64,000 nucleotides of DNA. It comes from Saksenaea vasiformis B4078 (lineage: Eukaryota > Mucoromycota > Mucoromycetes > Mucorales > Saksenaeaceae). Under the pieces are notes generated by a model that searched no databases, was not told where the DNA came from, and worked only from the letters and a program-made list of their open reading frames with translations. Position numbers and translations under genes: made by a program. Below, one piece after another: positions 1-10,930 of this stretch. The stretch is from assembly GCA_000697055.1 (NCBI GenBank), contig JNDT01002232.1, forward strand, positions 1 to 64,000. Reading direction: 5' to 3'. The stretch's first letter is position 1. Each line of letters starts with the position of its first letter.

Positions 1-225
1 AACATCAAAGTCTTTTTGTATGCTTCTGAAAATGGAAACAGCCGTCCTGCTGCAGTTACATATACAAAAAATGTCGTCTACAAAGAAGTCTTCCAACAAC
101 AATAAACACATTTTTTTGTGTTGGAACTTTTTGTTGCAATGCAATTTTTTTTTATCAAAACACTGTTATTATTATACTTTTTATCATAAGTGTGCGCTTT
201 TATAAGCAGTCAACCCAAAAGGGGA

Positions 226-253
226 CTGCACCTGAGCGAAGCGAAGGTCGCAG
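226..253 (+). repeat. Hairpin repeat copy 1 (GAGCGAAGCGA loop)
   Basis: The stem is CTGC-ACCT (226-233) against AGGT-C-GCAG (245-253), with one bulged C. The loop is the 11-nt GAGCGAAGCGA (234-244). The loop is identical in copy 2, and one stem pair differs by a compensating change (C-G here, T-A there). Both copies are followed by AGCTTGTC or a near match. Function unknown. Confidence 0.55.
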
Positions 254-759
254 CTTGTCATCATCTAAAAAATTTTTGGATTGCAATTACCAACTCAGAT
301 TGGGTGTCGGGCTTAGTATATAATAGTTTGGTCCAGTTTTCCCCGCTGTGATTGGTTGGAAATAAGTGCATTCCTCAATCCCCATTGGCCCATTATATCA
401 CATGATCTCTTCTTTTTTACTCTTACTTCCCCGTGTGTGCGTGCACATACATTCATGATATTACTTCTTATATACTGGCCAGCTTACTTGAATGTAGCAA
501 ATAATCATTCAATCTGACATAGTTTTACACCTTATTTGTACCTTCCGAAACTATTCAACAATCTTCTATTCACCTTGCCATACCAGACGGGAAGTGAACG
601 AACGAAAAGTGCTTGGGACCTCCGCTGCGCTCTGGTAAGCACTTTTTGGAGTGAACTTCTCTCAGCACCGAAATACACTGATCGGACATTATCAATTAAA
701 AGATATATTATTCACTACGTCCTTCTCTGTCTTTTTTCTTATTCTTTCCCATACAACGA

Positions 760-788
760 CTGTCACTTGAGCGAAGCGAAAGCGACAG
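760..788 (+). repeat. Hairpin repeat copy 2
   Basis: The stem is CTGTC-ACTT (760-768) against AAGC-GACAG (780-788), with one A-C mismatch. The loop GAGCGAAGCGA (769-779) is identical to copy 1. The lower stem has diverged in sequence from copy 1 but still pairs. Confidence 0.55.
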
Positions 789-999
789 CTTGTCTATTAC
801 ATCAAAATCTTTGACTTCAAAGTTTCAACGCTGATTGGATGAATAAGGCGGTGCTTCAATATACACAGCTTGCAACTTCAAAATAAAAAGTTTATACCTG
901 TACTGAACACCCAATACATTTGTTTTTGCTCTTTTAATGTGATTTTTTTTGTAATATAAATGTTGTTTTCTTAAGATGACCAAATCTAAGGTGACTGGT

Positions 1000-1018
1000 A
1001 CCTGAGTGAAGCGAAGAT
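1000..1018 (+). repeat. Degenerate hairpin repeat copy 3
   Basis: ACCT (1000-1003) faces AGAT (1015-1018) across the loop GAGTGAAGCGA, which has one change from copies 1 and 2. The outer stem is not preserved. It lies about 85 nt before the first ATG of the Fanzor-like pseudogene. Confidence 0.35.
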
Positions 1019-1102
1019 TTGCATGAAATCTTTTAAAGCGTCACAAGAAACGCATCCATCTTCTTTCCTCTTTTTTCTTTTTCATTGTCTTCTGTTACAA
1101 CC

Positions 1103-4100
1103 ATGCGTAAAAGACGCAGAACCAAAGATAAACCTCTACCTTCAAACCAGACATTAATTATATCCTTCTTCAATCAAAGACCTGGGCCACAAGATGTGCA
1201 CAAACCATTGACAACTGCCCCGGTGGAGTGCATGAGTGAGGACGAATTAATCCACGCTCCAGAGTGTTCGTTGCCTTCAACTGGTAAATGATATTATGTA
1301 GGAAGAATATGAACTCAAAATCATCAGGAAATGTAAGGTTCTCTGAAAGGAAAAGAAAGACAGATTGCAGATTTAGATAATAATTTACAGCCACTGATCA
1401 AAACCGGAAGAAGTAAGCCATCATGACATCGTGGTCGTAAACTCAAAAAATGAACCAAAGATGCCGCAGAAAACGTGAACGAACAGGCTCATCAGGTTGA
1501 AGTACCAGAAGACGATGACGTTATTGAAGAATACTCAGGTAGGAGAGCCTTTCTGTTTAACATAGTCTGACAATATTTATTAGACGACGTGACATCGGAA
1601 GCTGGTCCTTCAACGAAAAAATCCAAAGCATTCGTTAAAGCTGAAAAAGCTCACAAGAAGCGCATTGCCAAATCCCAAGCCAAAAAAGTTTTGTTTGAAG
1701 AAAAAAAGCAGGCAGCAATTGCATCCGGTCAAGTCATCCGATTTCCTCGGTACCACCAAATGGATCACCAAAGAGCCACAAGCGCTAAGTGCCCGCAAAG
1801 GGTCTTCAAACGGAAACCTCCGACGAATTTCAAGCGTACATCAGTCATCAAAGCGTCATTGGCGAACACGTGCAAAAGCAGAGTTTGTCTCCGCGATCCA
1901 GGACGTTGTTGCACACATCAGGGATGTCACTTACTTTGGATCGTTGTTTGCCAATTTCTTCTTTGTTAGCCTCTTATCCGAAGATCGCTCTGTTCCACCA
2001 ATTACGCATGACTTGTGTTACAACCTGTTTTCATTGATCGCTGGAAAAGCAACGTCAGCGGAGCATAATTTCCGTGAAGCATTTGACCGTTTCAAGAGCT
2101 CGGTCCCCGAATTTGATAAGAAGTTTCGCTCACAAGGCTATATGACCGTAGTCTCTACCGCTGCAAAAGAATATGAAGAATCAATCAGGAATCACCTGAC
2201 GGCGAATTTCGAAAACAAAACGATCCAGTATCTCTTGGTGTGTATGTCTGATCAAGACGATGAGCTTTTCCAATGGAAAGGATTGGTGAAAGATAGGAAG
2301 ATTCTAGCAGAATTCATGTACAAGTAAGTCTTCGGTGCCAAGCCAGAATGGCCCAAAGCTGTTCCAGACGACAAGGATAACCGTGCATATGTCGACACTT
2401 GCGTAGAATCTGTGAAAAAATCCATCGGGATCGCTTCCATTAGTGACGAAAAGCTAGATACAGGACCACATCTGTTCCTTCCATGGTTCTTTCGAGTGCT
2501 TGCGCGATTGGAACAAAAAGTATTCATTGCAGAGGCAACACCCCAAAAGTACGTCTCCACAGGATATGTTCATCGAATGATGGATAAGGTAATTAGGAAC
2601 CATCAAAACTTTTGTTATTTGACTGTCTTGCAGATCCTTGGTGATGTAAAACTACCAAAGCGTTTAAAGAAGAGTCTTGAAGTGGCTGTCAGAATAGCTA
2701 TCCGAAAAAGAGAAGATTTGTCCCTCACAAACAAGTTCGACCTTATACCAAGCCCTGTGATCTTGAGTTTAAAGAATTTCATCAAGAAAACGGGAAAGGC
2801 TATCGATGGCGGTACATTCAAGCCAGAAAAGTACACCGATCCGCGGGGTGCAAGAAGGTTCACGATGTTGCCCATATAGCATGCAAATGCGTCATATCAC
2901 GGTGGATAATCAGGCACTGGGCCGTTTGATGTGTAAATCCGGTCTACATCCTTCCATGTCGCCTGTTAAGGCCACGGAATCTAGGGAAAAGTATTTTCAA
3001 TTATTTGACATGTCCAAGATCGGTTATAATACCTTGGAAAGTCTGGAAACAGACAGGTGTATCTTTTGGTAAGTATTTTCACTGCTATGATTTATGCCAT
3101 TCACTGCGTCGCCTCAGGGACAAAATACGGACGGACAGTACCGACGTCGAGTTTCTCTTTAAGAAGTACAAGACCCCGTACAATCCGAACAAGAAAACGT
3201 TAACGCCTTCTGATATGAAAGCGAAGTACAATGATGCGGTTATTTGGGGTGTTGACCCCCGGAGTATCAAGTGTCTTTGTGAGCGCCGATGGGACAGGCA
3301 CTTCTCAGCATCGCGTTCGTTCAACCACCACAGAAGAATATTATACTCTATGCGGATTCAGTCATGCTACCAGGATTCGGGAAAAATACGTGAAAGGCGA
3401 GCCTGAGGTGAAAACGCTGATCAATAATATACCATCATTAAAGACAACCAGCATGGAGAAATTAAGTACGGCGATTCGATATTGCGTCCGGCACTATGAG
3501 CGTATCTCTGAATTTTTTAGCCGGGATCAAAGGTTGGTTGCTATTTTCTTTATTTATTTTGTCATAACATGTGTATATTTTTTCAGATATAGCAAGTTAA
3601 AGTTCAAAACTTATATCCGACGACAAAAAGGTCGAAGTGAGATTGCCAAGAGATTACTCCACGGTAGCAAGAAGTACGAGCAACACAGTAAGCAAAAAGC
3701 ACGGAAGCAGAGTAATTCGAAGTGGGTTCCTCTTTCTTCGAACGATTAGGCTGAGGAGAAGAACAAGCCCATTATCGTCGCTTATGGGAATGGAGAGTTT
3801 TCCGGTAGCATGAAAGGCAAAAAGGCTGCACCTACCAAGGCAATTTTTAAGGAACTACAACAGCAGGCTAGGCGACGAAAGGTAACTCTACAGTTGTCCA
3901 AAAACTTATCGTTGACCTTAAATTCGAAAGGCTCCCACATACGTTTTCCTCATAGACGAATATCTTACGTCCCAGGTCTGTCCAGCGTGTGAGACTCGAG
4001 ACTTACAGAAAGCAAATGAAGAAAACGACGCGCAAGGCCATCAAGGATCGACAATACATGCCGTGCTGACATGTCAGAAAAAATCATGTACGGCCATGTT

Positions 4101-4224
4101 CTGGAATCGAGATAAAATGGCTGCAACAAATATATTGCACGTATTTCTTTATATGAGAGACAACAACAATCAACGGCCTCCCGCGTTCCGTAGGCCAGAA
4201 AAACCTAGCAGTATTCAGTTATAG
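1103..4224 (+). pseudogene. Fanzor/TnpB-like RuvC nuclease pseudogene
   Basis: TnpB and its eukaryotic relatives (Fanzor) are RNA-guided RuvC-fold DNA nucleases spread by transposons. Seen here, in order: a basic start (ATG 1103, MRKRRRTK) and the peptide QTLIISFF; an acidic and Lys-rich linker (about 1391-1740); a helical region from RAKAEFVSAIQDVV (about 1874) to SMQMRHITVD (about 2880-2910); the RuvC-I motif GVDPG (Asp codon 3254-3256); DEYLTSQVCPAC (zinc ribbon, Cys codons 3979 and 3988); a second Cys pair (4072, 4087); and the RuvC-III motif WNRDKMAATNIL (Asp codon 4111-4113). Introns fit GT-AG, for example 3882-3930. The frame is broken by in-frame stops at 2325-2327 and 3747-3749, by a one-base shift near 2873, by an extra C in a C5 run inside RuvC-I (3256-3260), and probably by more shifts at 1730-1870. 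The RuvC-II Glu is not assigned. The family call is by motif; the gene cannot make a full protein as read. Confidence 0.75.
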
Positions 4225-4609
4225 GATACTATTCTTTAACCTAGTTAGGTATCTGTTTCACTTGACACACGTATTATTAAAAAAATGTCGGCTTTTACCC
4301 ACAGAGATCAAAAGACGAAACCTGGATGGTGCCAGAGACGGCTTTGTCGCCAAGAAAAAAAAAGGAGACAAGTCATATACACTGCAGGAGAGGTGAAGCT
4401 TCTTTGCAACAGGGCAGAAGTATGAAACATGATTGAAAGGGATAATAGATATCCTTGCTCATAACTTGACGTACCAACATACTGTTGTTCATTTATCTCC
4501 ATCCATTCATGCAATCCGTGGTTTATGGAAGTTATGGCTTTCCTAGCATCTTCTTACATCGCTGATTGATTTTCAAAAGCAGAAATTGTTTTTATTCATT
4601 CGTGGTTAG

Positions 4610-5011
4610 GTTCCTCGGAGTCATGGCTATGAAATCACACCATGTCTAGTAGAGAAGGATTTTGAATACACATTTGCGTCATCCAAATACTACTTTGCAT
4701 TGGTACCAGATCAATATTGCAGTGGGTACCCGAGAGCTTTTGCGCAGAGTCTCTGTTCAATAACCAGTGGTATGCGTCCATTATTATTTATTAACCGGGA
4801 GGACTGGTTTGGGCGAGACCGAGTGTCGTTTGAGGCGGCCACAATAATGAATGAATATTGTCTTCTAGACGGAAATACAGACAAGTCTGGACGTTTTGGG
4901 ACACAGTTTCGGACGCGCTCAATAAGCATCATGGGAACAAAAGCTTCCATTGCCCAAATTGTCCGTACACGTTGGTTTATCCCTCTATTCATTCTGTTTT
5001 GCTTTTGTTGA
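4610..5011 (+). pseudogene. Coding-like relic, unidentified
   Basis: An uninterrupted 134-codon stretch with protein-like composition includes VEKDFEYTFASSKYYFALVP and LFINREDWFGRDRVSFEAA. A second frame over 4858-5043 reads NKHHGNKSFHCPNCP, which suggests a frameshifted zinc-binding end. The GRD-x5-AA pattern recalls the last RuvC motif of TnpB-like proteins, but without the expected Cys pairs before it in the same frame this is only a hint. It could be a second, older copy of the element next door or an unrelated dead gene. Confidence 0.25.
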
Positions 5012-6208
5012 TCTGCAATGTACACTCGAGAAAACTGAACTGATAAAATTAAGGTACAACTTTATTACTGCTTGGCCTCTCTTTTGCAACATAGCAAGTA
5101 AGCGGGTTCGATATCCGTGATAACAATGCTATCTCTTGCATTCTCAGTCAACAATTTTTAAAGCTATTTTTAAGACAGGTTTTATGCTCTTTACTTCATA
5201 CAAGATTCATTTAACCGTCTGAACTGGATTCGTCTTTACAATCGCACGACCTTGTACTTTCGATGGCCTGATGTAGTAGTATCTTAGACACAGAGATGTC
5301 ATCCAGTTCGCACAAGATGAGTGGTTGTGGTGGAGAGAGGATGCAAGTCTCATGTATCTAGAATTTGAGTAGCTGCATAATGCAATGGTTTGCCTTCCTT
5401 TTCCCTTCAAAAGACGTGCTTAATACCATAAGATCGACTGCATGATCTTTTTTACTTACTTGGTCTACTTTCCTGATTGTCGATACGGTCCCTATTGGGG
5501 ATGTTGCCTCCAGTCTCCGCTGCCCCTGCACCTCTTGCGTCTCCTCTCACAGAACATAATTGACGGGAGTATATCTCGCGTCCAAATATATGCCTAATAG
5601 ATTCGATAGTGAAATAGCCGATGTTTCCAAATATTCAAAATGGCTTTCATTTGTACAAGAAAATAGATATCATGAACCACTTCTGATATGAGCAAAAACG
5701 TTCCGCGGTGTCGTTCAAAATGAAATAGCCTGTAAATGGGGTACATTTGATTACTATCTACTCTTTGGAGAAATGAATACATCGTCTGTAGAAATATTCG
5801 GTACTGTTCGAGAAACATGTTGCATTAATACTCAATAGCATGCTCGTAAATCACGGGCAGGAAGACAGTCTTAACTGTTTTGCATTAGTGTGACATCGGA
5901 AAGAATGCTCATAGTCTTTACTCGTCACTTTCGGTTTACGCCGGTCAGGGATATTTCTTCTTTTTTACAGTGACAGTTTTTTCGTAGACGGCTTTTGAAC
6001 AGAAACGCGAAGTCCCTGCTACAAGATGAGGCGATCGCTGTTTTATATAGATATTCGTGTAACTTGGATTTTTTGGGAGACCCATAGAAGGTTCAGCAGG
6101 TCCCGTTTTCCAAAATAGCACTATAATGGCTGTAAATAGCGTTTGAGTTTTTGTAGAAATTTGTTAAAGCTGATCTCAACATTCTTTGTTCGCGTACTGT
6201 TTATATTC

Positions 6209-6216
6209 TATAAAAA
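6209..6216 (+). promoter_or_regulatory. TATA-like box upstream of 6389 gene
   Basis: TATAAAAA lies 180 nt upstream of the ATG at 6389. Position and sequence suit a fungal core promoter, but no transcript evidence is available. Confidence 0.3.
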
Positions 6217-6388
6217 GTGATCGGTTGCAATCGTAATATTGGTTCTACACGGCTTTAAACTCATATTATACATTATCCGGGCGCTGTGTTCGAAGTGAGA
6301 GAGGAGGCAGTTGCTTTCAGTGGAGCGGAGTTCTTTGAGGCCCTGAAGATTTTAAAAGCTGAAACGACCATCCAGACGGGTTTAATCC

Positions 6389-6727
6389 ATGGCTTCTCCC
6401 GTGTCTCGTTTTACCGAACATTTTGATGTCTTACCACCGTTATTAACACCTGGAACACCCGGGACACCTACAACACCGGGACTGATCACACCATCGTCAG
6501 GGCCTTTTTCACCACGCTTTCACCACGACGACCAAAGTGATACGTATTTCAAGTCTGTTGACGATGATCCTTTATCCAATGCGCCTTCAATGTGCATATC
6601 GCATGATGATATGACAAAGAAACAATCAAATCAACGGTTACATAAACTCAAGAAATTCTTATTCGGCAGCAACAAGAGACAAGATACATTGGAACTGACG
6701 CTGCCTGACAAACGGTTTAAGAGCTGA
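6389..6727 (+). CDS. Small Ser/Thr-Pro-rich protein, 112 aa, unknown
   Basis: A single-exon frame with ATG at 6389 and TGA at 6725-6727. I do not recognise the family. Residues 18-33 carry repeated Thr-Pro-Gly units (LLTPGTPGTPTTPG), followed by SSGPFSPRF. These TP and SP sites are minimal targets of proline-directed kinases such as MAPK or CDK. The C-terminal third is basic and amphipathic (RLHKLKKFLFGSNKR) and could bind membrane or nucleic acid. There is no signal peptide or membrane segment. A TATA-like box lies upstream and a CT/CA microsatellite follows the stop, as expected for a 3' untranslated region. The order acidic middle, basic end looks like a regulated small protein, but function is not assigned. 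Confidence 0.6.
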   Translation: MASPVSRFTEHFDVLPPLLTPGTPGTPTTPGLITPSSGPFSPRFHHDDQSDTYFKSVDDDPLSNAPSMCISHDDMTKKQSNQRLHKLKKFLFGSNKRQDTLELTLPDKRFKS

Positions 6728-6748
6728 AAATTTCCCTAACAACTTCCC

Positions 6749-6749
6749 T

Positions 6750-6797
<48 letters not shown>
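6749..6797. repeat. (CT)n-(CA)n microsatellite
   Basis: A pure CT run followed directly by a CA run, starting about 20 nt after the stop codon of the 6389 gene. Confidence 0.9.
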
Positions 6798-7174
6798 TCT
6801 ACACACGCTGTACATATATTCCCTTTTTTTCCTTTCTATTCCGGATACCTTATACTTACATTGATTCGTTTAAACAAAAAAAAAACCAAAAAACCAATAA
6901 TTAAAAAATGTCAGTACAGAAACCAGACCAAAAATGGGGACCCAGGAACTGACTGAGTCGCTTTCATTCGACCGCTTAAACTTTTTGAGCCATCAGGCCA
7001 CCGGCCTTTATTTTTTTTTCTGCCGCCGCTTCTACATATTTTAGATAGTGTGCGGCACTCAATTGAATGGTTACCTGGAACAAGTCCAATGTCGTTTCTA
7101 TGACGTCGTGAGAAAATCAACAGGGACTCAACTTTGTCGATCGACGGTGTGAACAGAATACTTTTGAATGCTTT

Positions 7175-7237
7175 CACACACACTCTCACGCACTCACACA
7201 CGCACAAACACACACACACATATATATACACACACAT
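7175..7237. repeat. CA-rich microsatellite
   Basis: An imperfect CACA/CTCA repeat ending in TATATATA and CACACACA. Confidence 0.85.
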
Positions 7238-8395
7238 TTGGATTTAATAGAATTTGTTGATCTGTTTCCTTTACTCCTTTTCTGCGGAGAATAATGATTT
7301 TTGATAATCTACAACAGTCAAAAAAAAAGTTGTGTTGTCTGTGTCTGAAGGACACGTTGTCTGACATTCTAGACCCAAGATGGCATTATATTGGGTTTGT
7401 CTCACCAAGCTGTGTCGTCGGACACGATAGTTGCAAACGACCACGATGTCTTGTGCTACCTACCCGGAACACCGGAATCGGTGCGCCATGCCACTTAACT
7501 TTCTCCTTGTTCTCCTTACGCATGAGCGGAAATCTCTTTTTTTTTTTTCGAGTGACCGCTTCGCTTAATAAGATAATCTCGATCCGGAGATACATTTATG
7601 GTTAACGCTTCCGCCATGTGATGATAAAGAAGGAAGAACGATAACAAACTTCCTTGGGTGCTTCACGTGTCACATCACTGATTTCCAGCTATTCACAGTT
7701 TCTCTCTCTTCTCTATCTTTTTTTTTTTGCCTTTTCTTTCTTTTATACGAGCAAATTGATAATACACAGCGGAGAAAGTGGATGCTAGACGCAGGTTTGG
7801 AATAAGAGTTCGAAATTGAGAAGGTGGAGGCACCCAGTAGCTGCTAGATCCGTACGACGAACTTTTTTAATCAGGCCCCTTCTTGAATGAAGGATTTTTA
7901 TCAGCTGAAAATACTGAAAATCGACACGAGGAGCAGAAATGGCATACTCTGAATGTCTTGTTTTATCAATAAATCTGTGCTATTGCACACATTGAATTGG
8001 AGGTGTGAGTGAGTACCTGTTCACCGGCGTCAGTATCCGTCCACCGGAGGGCGCCTCTTAAAAGGGTTGCAGGTGTCTGCGCCGCTTAAAGTTATTTTGT
8101 GTTGGCCAATAGGGTCTATATGCTTTTTCTGGGCACGAACTTACGGAAAGCAAACCTTTTCGAATGACATTGCGCTGGTTCATTGATACGTTCTCTCAAT
8201 AACCTGGCGGAAAGCATAAGAAGGATACTCCATTGGAATGACTACATCCTTTTGCATTAAGGTGGATAATTGTATCAGTAATCAGTTTTTCACGTCATAT
8301 CAGAAGGCGTAAAGATGATTCAAGATAAGGAGCTGTTCCACCCAGAATAATTCCTTGTTCAAAGGGACACATGAATGTTTTTCTTCTTTTCCTTT

Positions 8396-9725
8396 TTACA
8401 CTTTAGTTCCGTTTTCACTACCACGTCTCCCGTAGGTACTATGGTTAGGAAGACATACAGGATTACTCATGTTTTTGATGTATTGATTAGACCCATAGTC
8501 ATTAAACAATAAACCGGCATCAGATGGCGTTCCTCCTATCAAGGTGTGGGGTTGTCCCCTGCTCCTGGGCAGGAGTATCCTTCCGGGATTGGATAAAAAG
8601 ACATCAGCAGACCATTTCAACTATTCACCATGAATGAGATTTTATGCTTCTCTGAATACCGTTTTGTGTCCATTTGAAAAACAAGTTGATGTAAGTAAAG
8701 TATGATCGGTTGCCAATTTATCTAGTAATGACCATGTATTCAACTCTTCCTTCTTAACGCAAACTAGGCTCTTCAGCAGATTGCGAAATTTCTTTAAAGT
8801 AGTGTAAAAATTCTTCAATAAATGATACCTAATGAAGGTCGTTATTGGTCAGTACCATGCGCACGCAAAAATTGCCCTTGTGTGCCGCAAATGGGACCGA
8901 CCTGTCATCGAGGTCTGTGTCTCGCATGACACATCGAAATTCCCCAAGCATCATAGTGGAACGTTGCACAATCAGTTCTGAGCAACGATGGCGATATAAA
9001 CATTGCAGCACTGGTATGCAGTAGTACTAGTTACGAGTGTGGGACAAAGGAGGAAGCATACTTATGTTGTGCTTAAATTGAGACAAATCATTTTTATATC
9101 TCCGGAAAACCTTTTCAGTGAAGAACGCACTCTACGCTTCAAATGATGGAACATTTTACGAGTCGATGACCATTTTACAGGAAAAGCGATAGGAAGTATC
9201 GCACCTTGCTTGGAAATCCCGGATGATATCATAGGCAGAACACCACCGCGAGCAGCGGAATGAAATCCAATAGCGCAGGCTTCAGAGGAAGATATGTCCT
9301 TGACCACGAAGCATATCGCGAGAGCGATCGTTCCGGAGGTTCCATATGTGGTTATTCAGCCTTTTACAGTTAACTGTGAACTATGAGCCGGATGGCCGAA
9401 GGGCTGAACGCTGGGAGTAGTGGGAACCGCGGACGGGATATATCAGCAATGAGAGCAGTGAGTCGGTCGGTAAATAGTGAATGCAGTGCTCTGTAGACTT
9501 GCTACCTGTACTGGCATTGGAGGGAATGAAGAAAAGGCCTTCCATCGCTGGTGTAGATTGGTGGCTATGGGCTCTATAGATCGTTCGTATGCAATTTGAC
9601 CGAGCACGATCAAGTACCGAAACTGCTTTTAGGTAGGATGGCCAGAGTATACTCCAAAATTGGGCAAATGACGGAATTACTAGGGACATTTGAACGGAAC
9701 GCTTTATCACGCGGATTTTATGCAA
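8396..9725 (-). pseudogene. Broken coding-like region, unidentified
   Basis: Four successive minus-strand open patches (9725-9381, 9307-9062, 9011-8829, 8620-8396) have protein-like composition, for example AARGGVLPMISSGISKQGAI and PHTLIGGTPSDAGLLFNDYG. They are separated by stops that plausible introns do not remove cleanly. I recognise no domain. The best reading is a decayed gene of about 400 codons. Chance open frames cannot be excluded. Confidence 0.25.
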
Positions 9726-9827
9726 AACCGATCAGTATCTCGTCATATCTCCGTCATTTACGACAGTCTAAAGTCCAAGAGTAACCGTTACTTTTGATGT
9801 ATTTCACTTTTCCTAAAGATAATCTAT

Positions 9828-10930
9828 TTGACATGGGCATCTGCTTCGTGTATTCTGACATCCGAGGCACCTTGCCTCTTTGAAACGCTCGCAACTTTAA
9901 AGCGTTCAAACTTCCGGCCTTCACCGTTCACAGCTCTCCGGCATTACGAACAGTATTATATTTCATCAATTCCCAGAAAGAAACATAAAGTTTATTTCGA
10001 AAAGATTTTGATGCCCCGTTGGAATGTCCCTATAAGTTGCCGACAAATGAAGGATTTTTACAGTCTAGCAGAAAGCAGCCGTGGGAATCTGCAGCGTTTT
10101 ATCCAACGGTGCGAAGTATCTATATGTACCAAGCGTTTCCCGGGTGTTGTGTCGAATATGGTCCATTGACGTCCACTATCAGTTTTTCCATGAACGGGAC
10201 ATCAAGTCAAGTGAAATGGCTTCAGTGGCATGTAGCAATGGTATACATGGTGAGAGTAGTACATCTGCGCTGGACCGCGATCCATTCACATCCGACCGCA
10301 GTACACTTGCACTCGACCACAGTACTACATTAACGTTTGGATTATCTGCAACTGGGAAGACGTCTTTCTCTTCTGGTAAACGATGCCCAGCATTACGTGT
10401 GAACAAGTATTGTGCATTTATTATCATTGAAATTTAGCCATGAAAATATGGTGGAAGCTGAAAGAAGGTTCGAGGTAGTATCCAAGGAACATGAAATATG
10501 TTACTTGGAAAACCCTGCCTTGCCTGTCCTAGCATTGAAGGAGTGCGTTTACGGCATCCCGTTTATATATTTAAGGAGTATGTGTCTGCGAAAGAAGCAA
10601 GTCCTGGACTCATGATGGAAGACAGACCGACCTTAGGTGTGTCATTAACGGTACATATAGACGTTCCAGTGATATCCTTTTAATTGATATATTACGTAGA
10701 AACACAATCGCAAGTTTTGAACTTCCTGGACGACGTGTATCTCCCAAACCACTGCTTGCCCAGCAACTACAAAGATGTGGTCGCTGCAAATATGACACAA
10801 ACGGTTTCGCGTCCTTCTGTGGGAAGAATGATGTAGCATTCGTGAAGCGAAACGGGACCGAAACTCACAGGAATAGAAAATATGGACCGAACATGACGCG
10901 TTGGATGGCCCACGCTATGAAAGGAGGAAC
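9828..10930 (+). pseudogene. Broken coding-like region, unidentified
   Basis: Plus-strand patches in shifting frames include VYIFKEYVSAKEASPGLMME (about 10560-10620) and QRCGRCKYDTNGFASFCG (about 10770-10830). The latter is a Cys-rich segment that could be a relic zinc site. Each patch ends at a stop or needs a frame change, and no continuous gene model works. The family is not recognised. Confidence 0.22.

Larger units (their letters stand above)
1..1102. other. AT-rich spacer with hairpin repeats, no gene
   Basis: I see no supportable coding exon here. Short open frames are AT-rich and lack protein-like composition. The stretch carries three copies of a GAGCGAAGCGA-type hairpin (listed separately) and ends in a CT-rich run just before the start codon of the Fanzor-like pseudogene, so its right end is probably that gene's old promoter and leader. 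Confidence 0.6.
4225..6388. other. Gene-poor spacer with one coding-like relic
   Basis: No intact gene is seen. One long open stretch (4610-5011, listed separately) looks like old coding sequence. The right end is the upstream region of the gene at 6389, with a TATA-like box at 6209. The rest is AT-rich sequence in which I see nothing specific. Confidence 0.5.
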
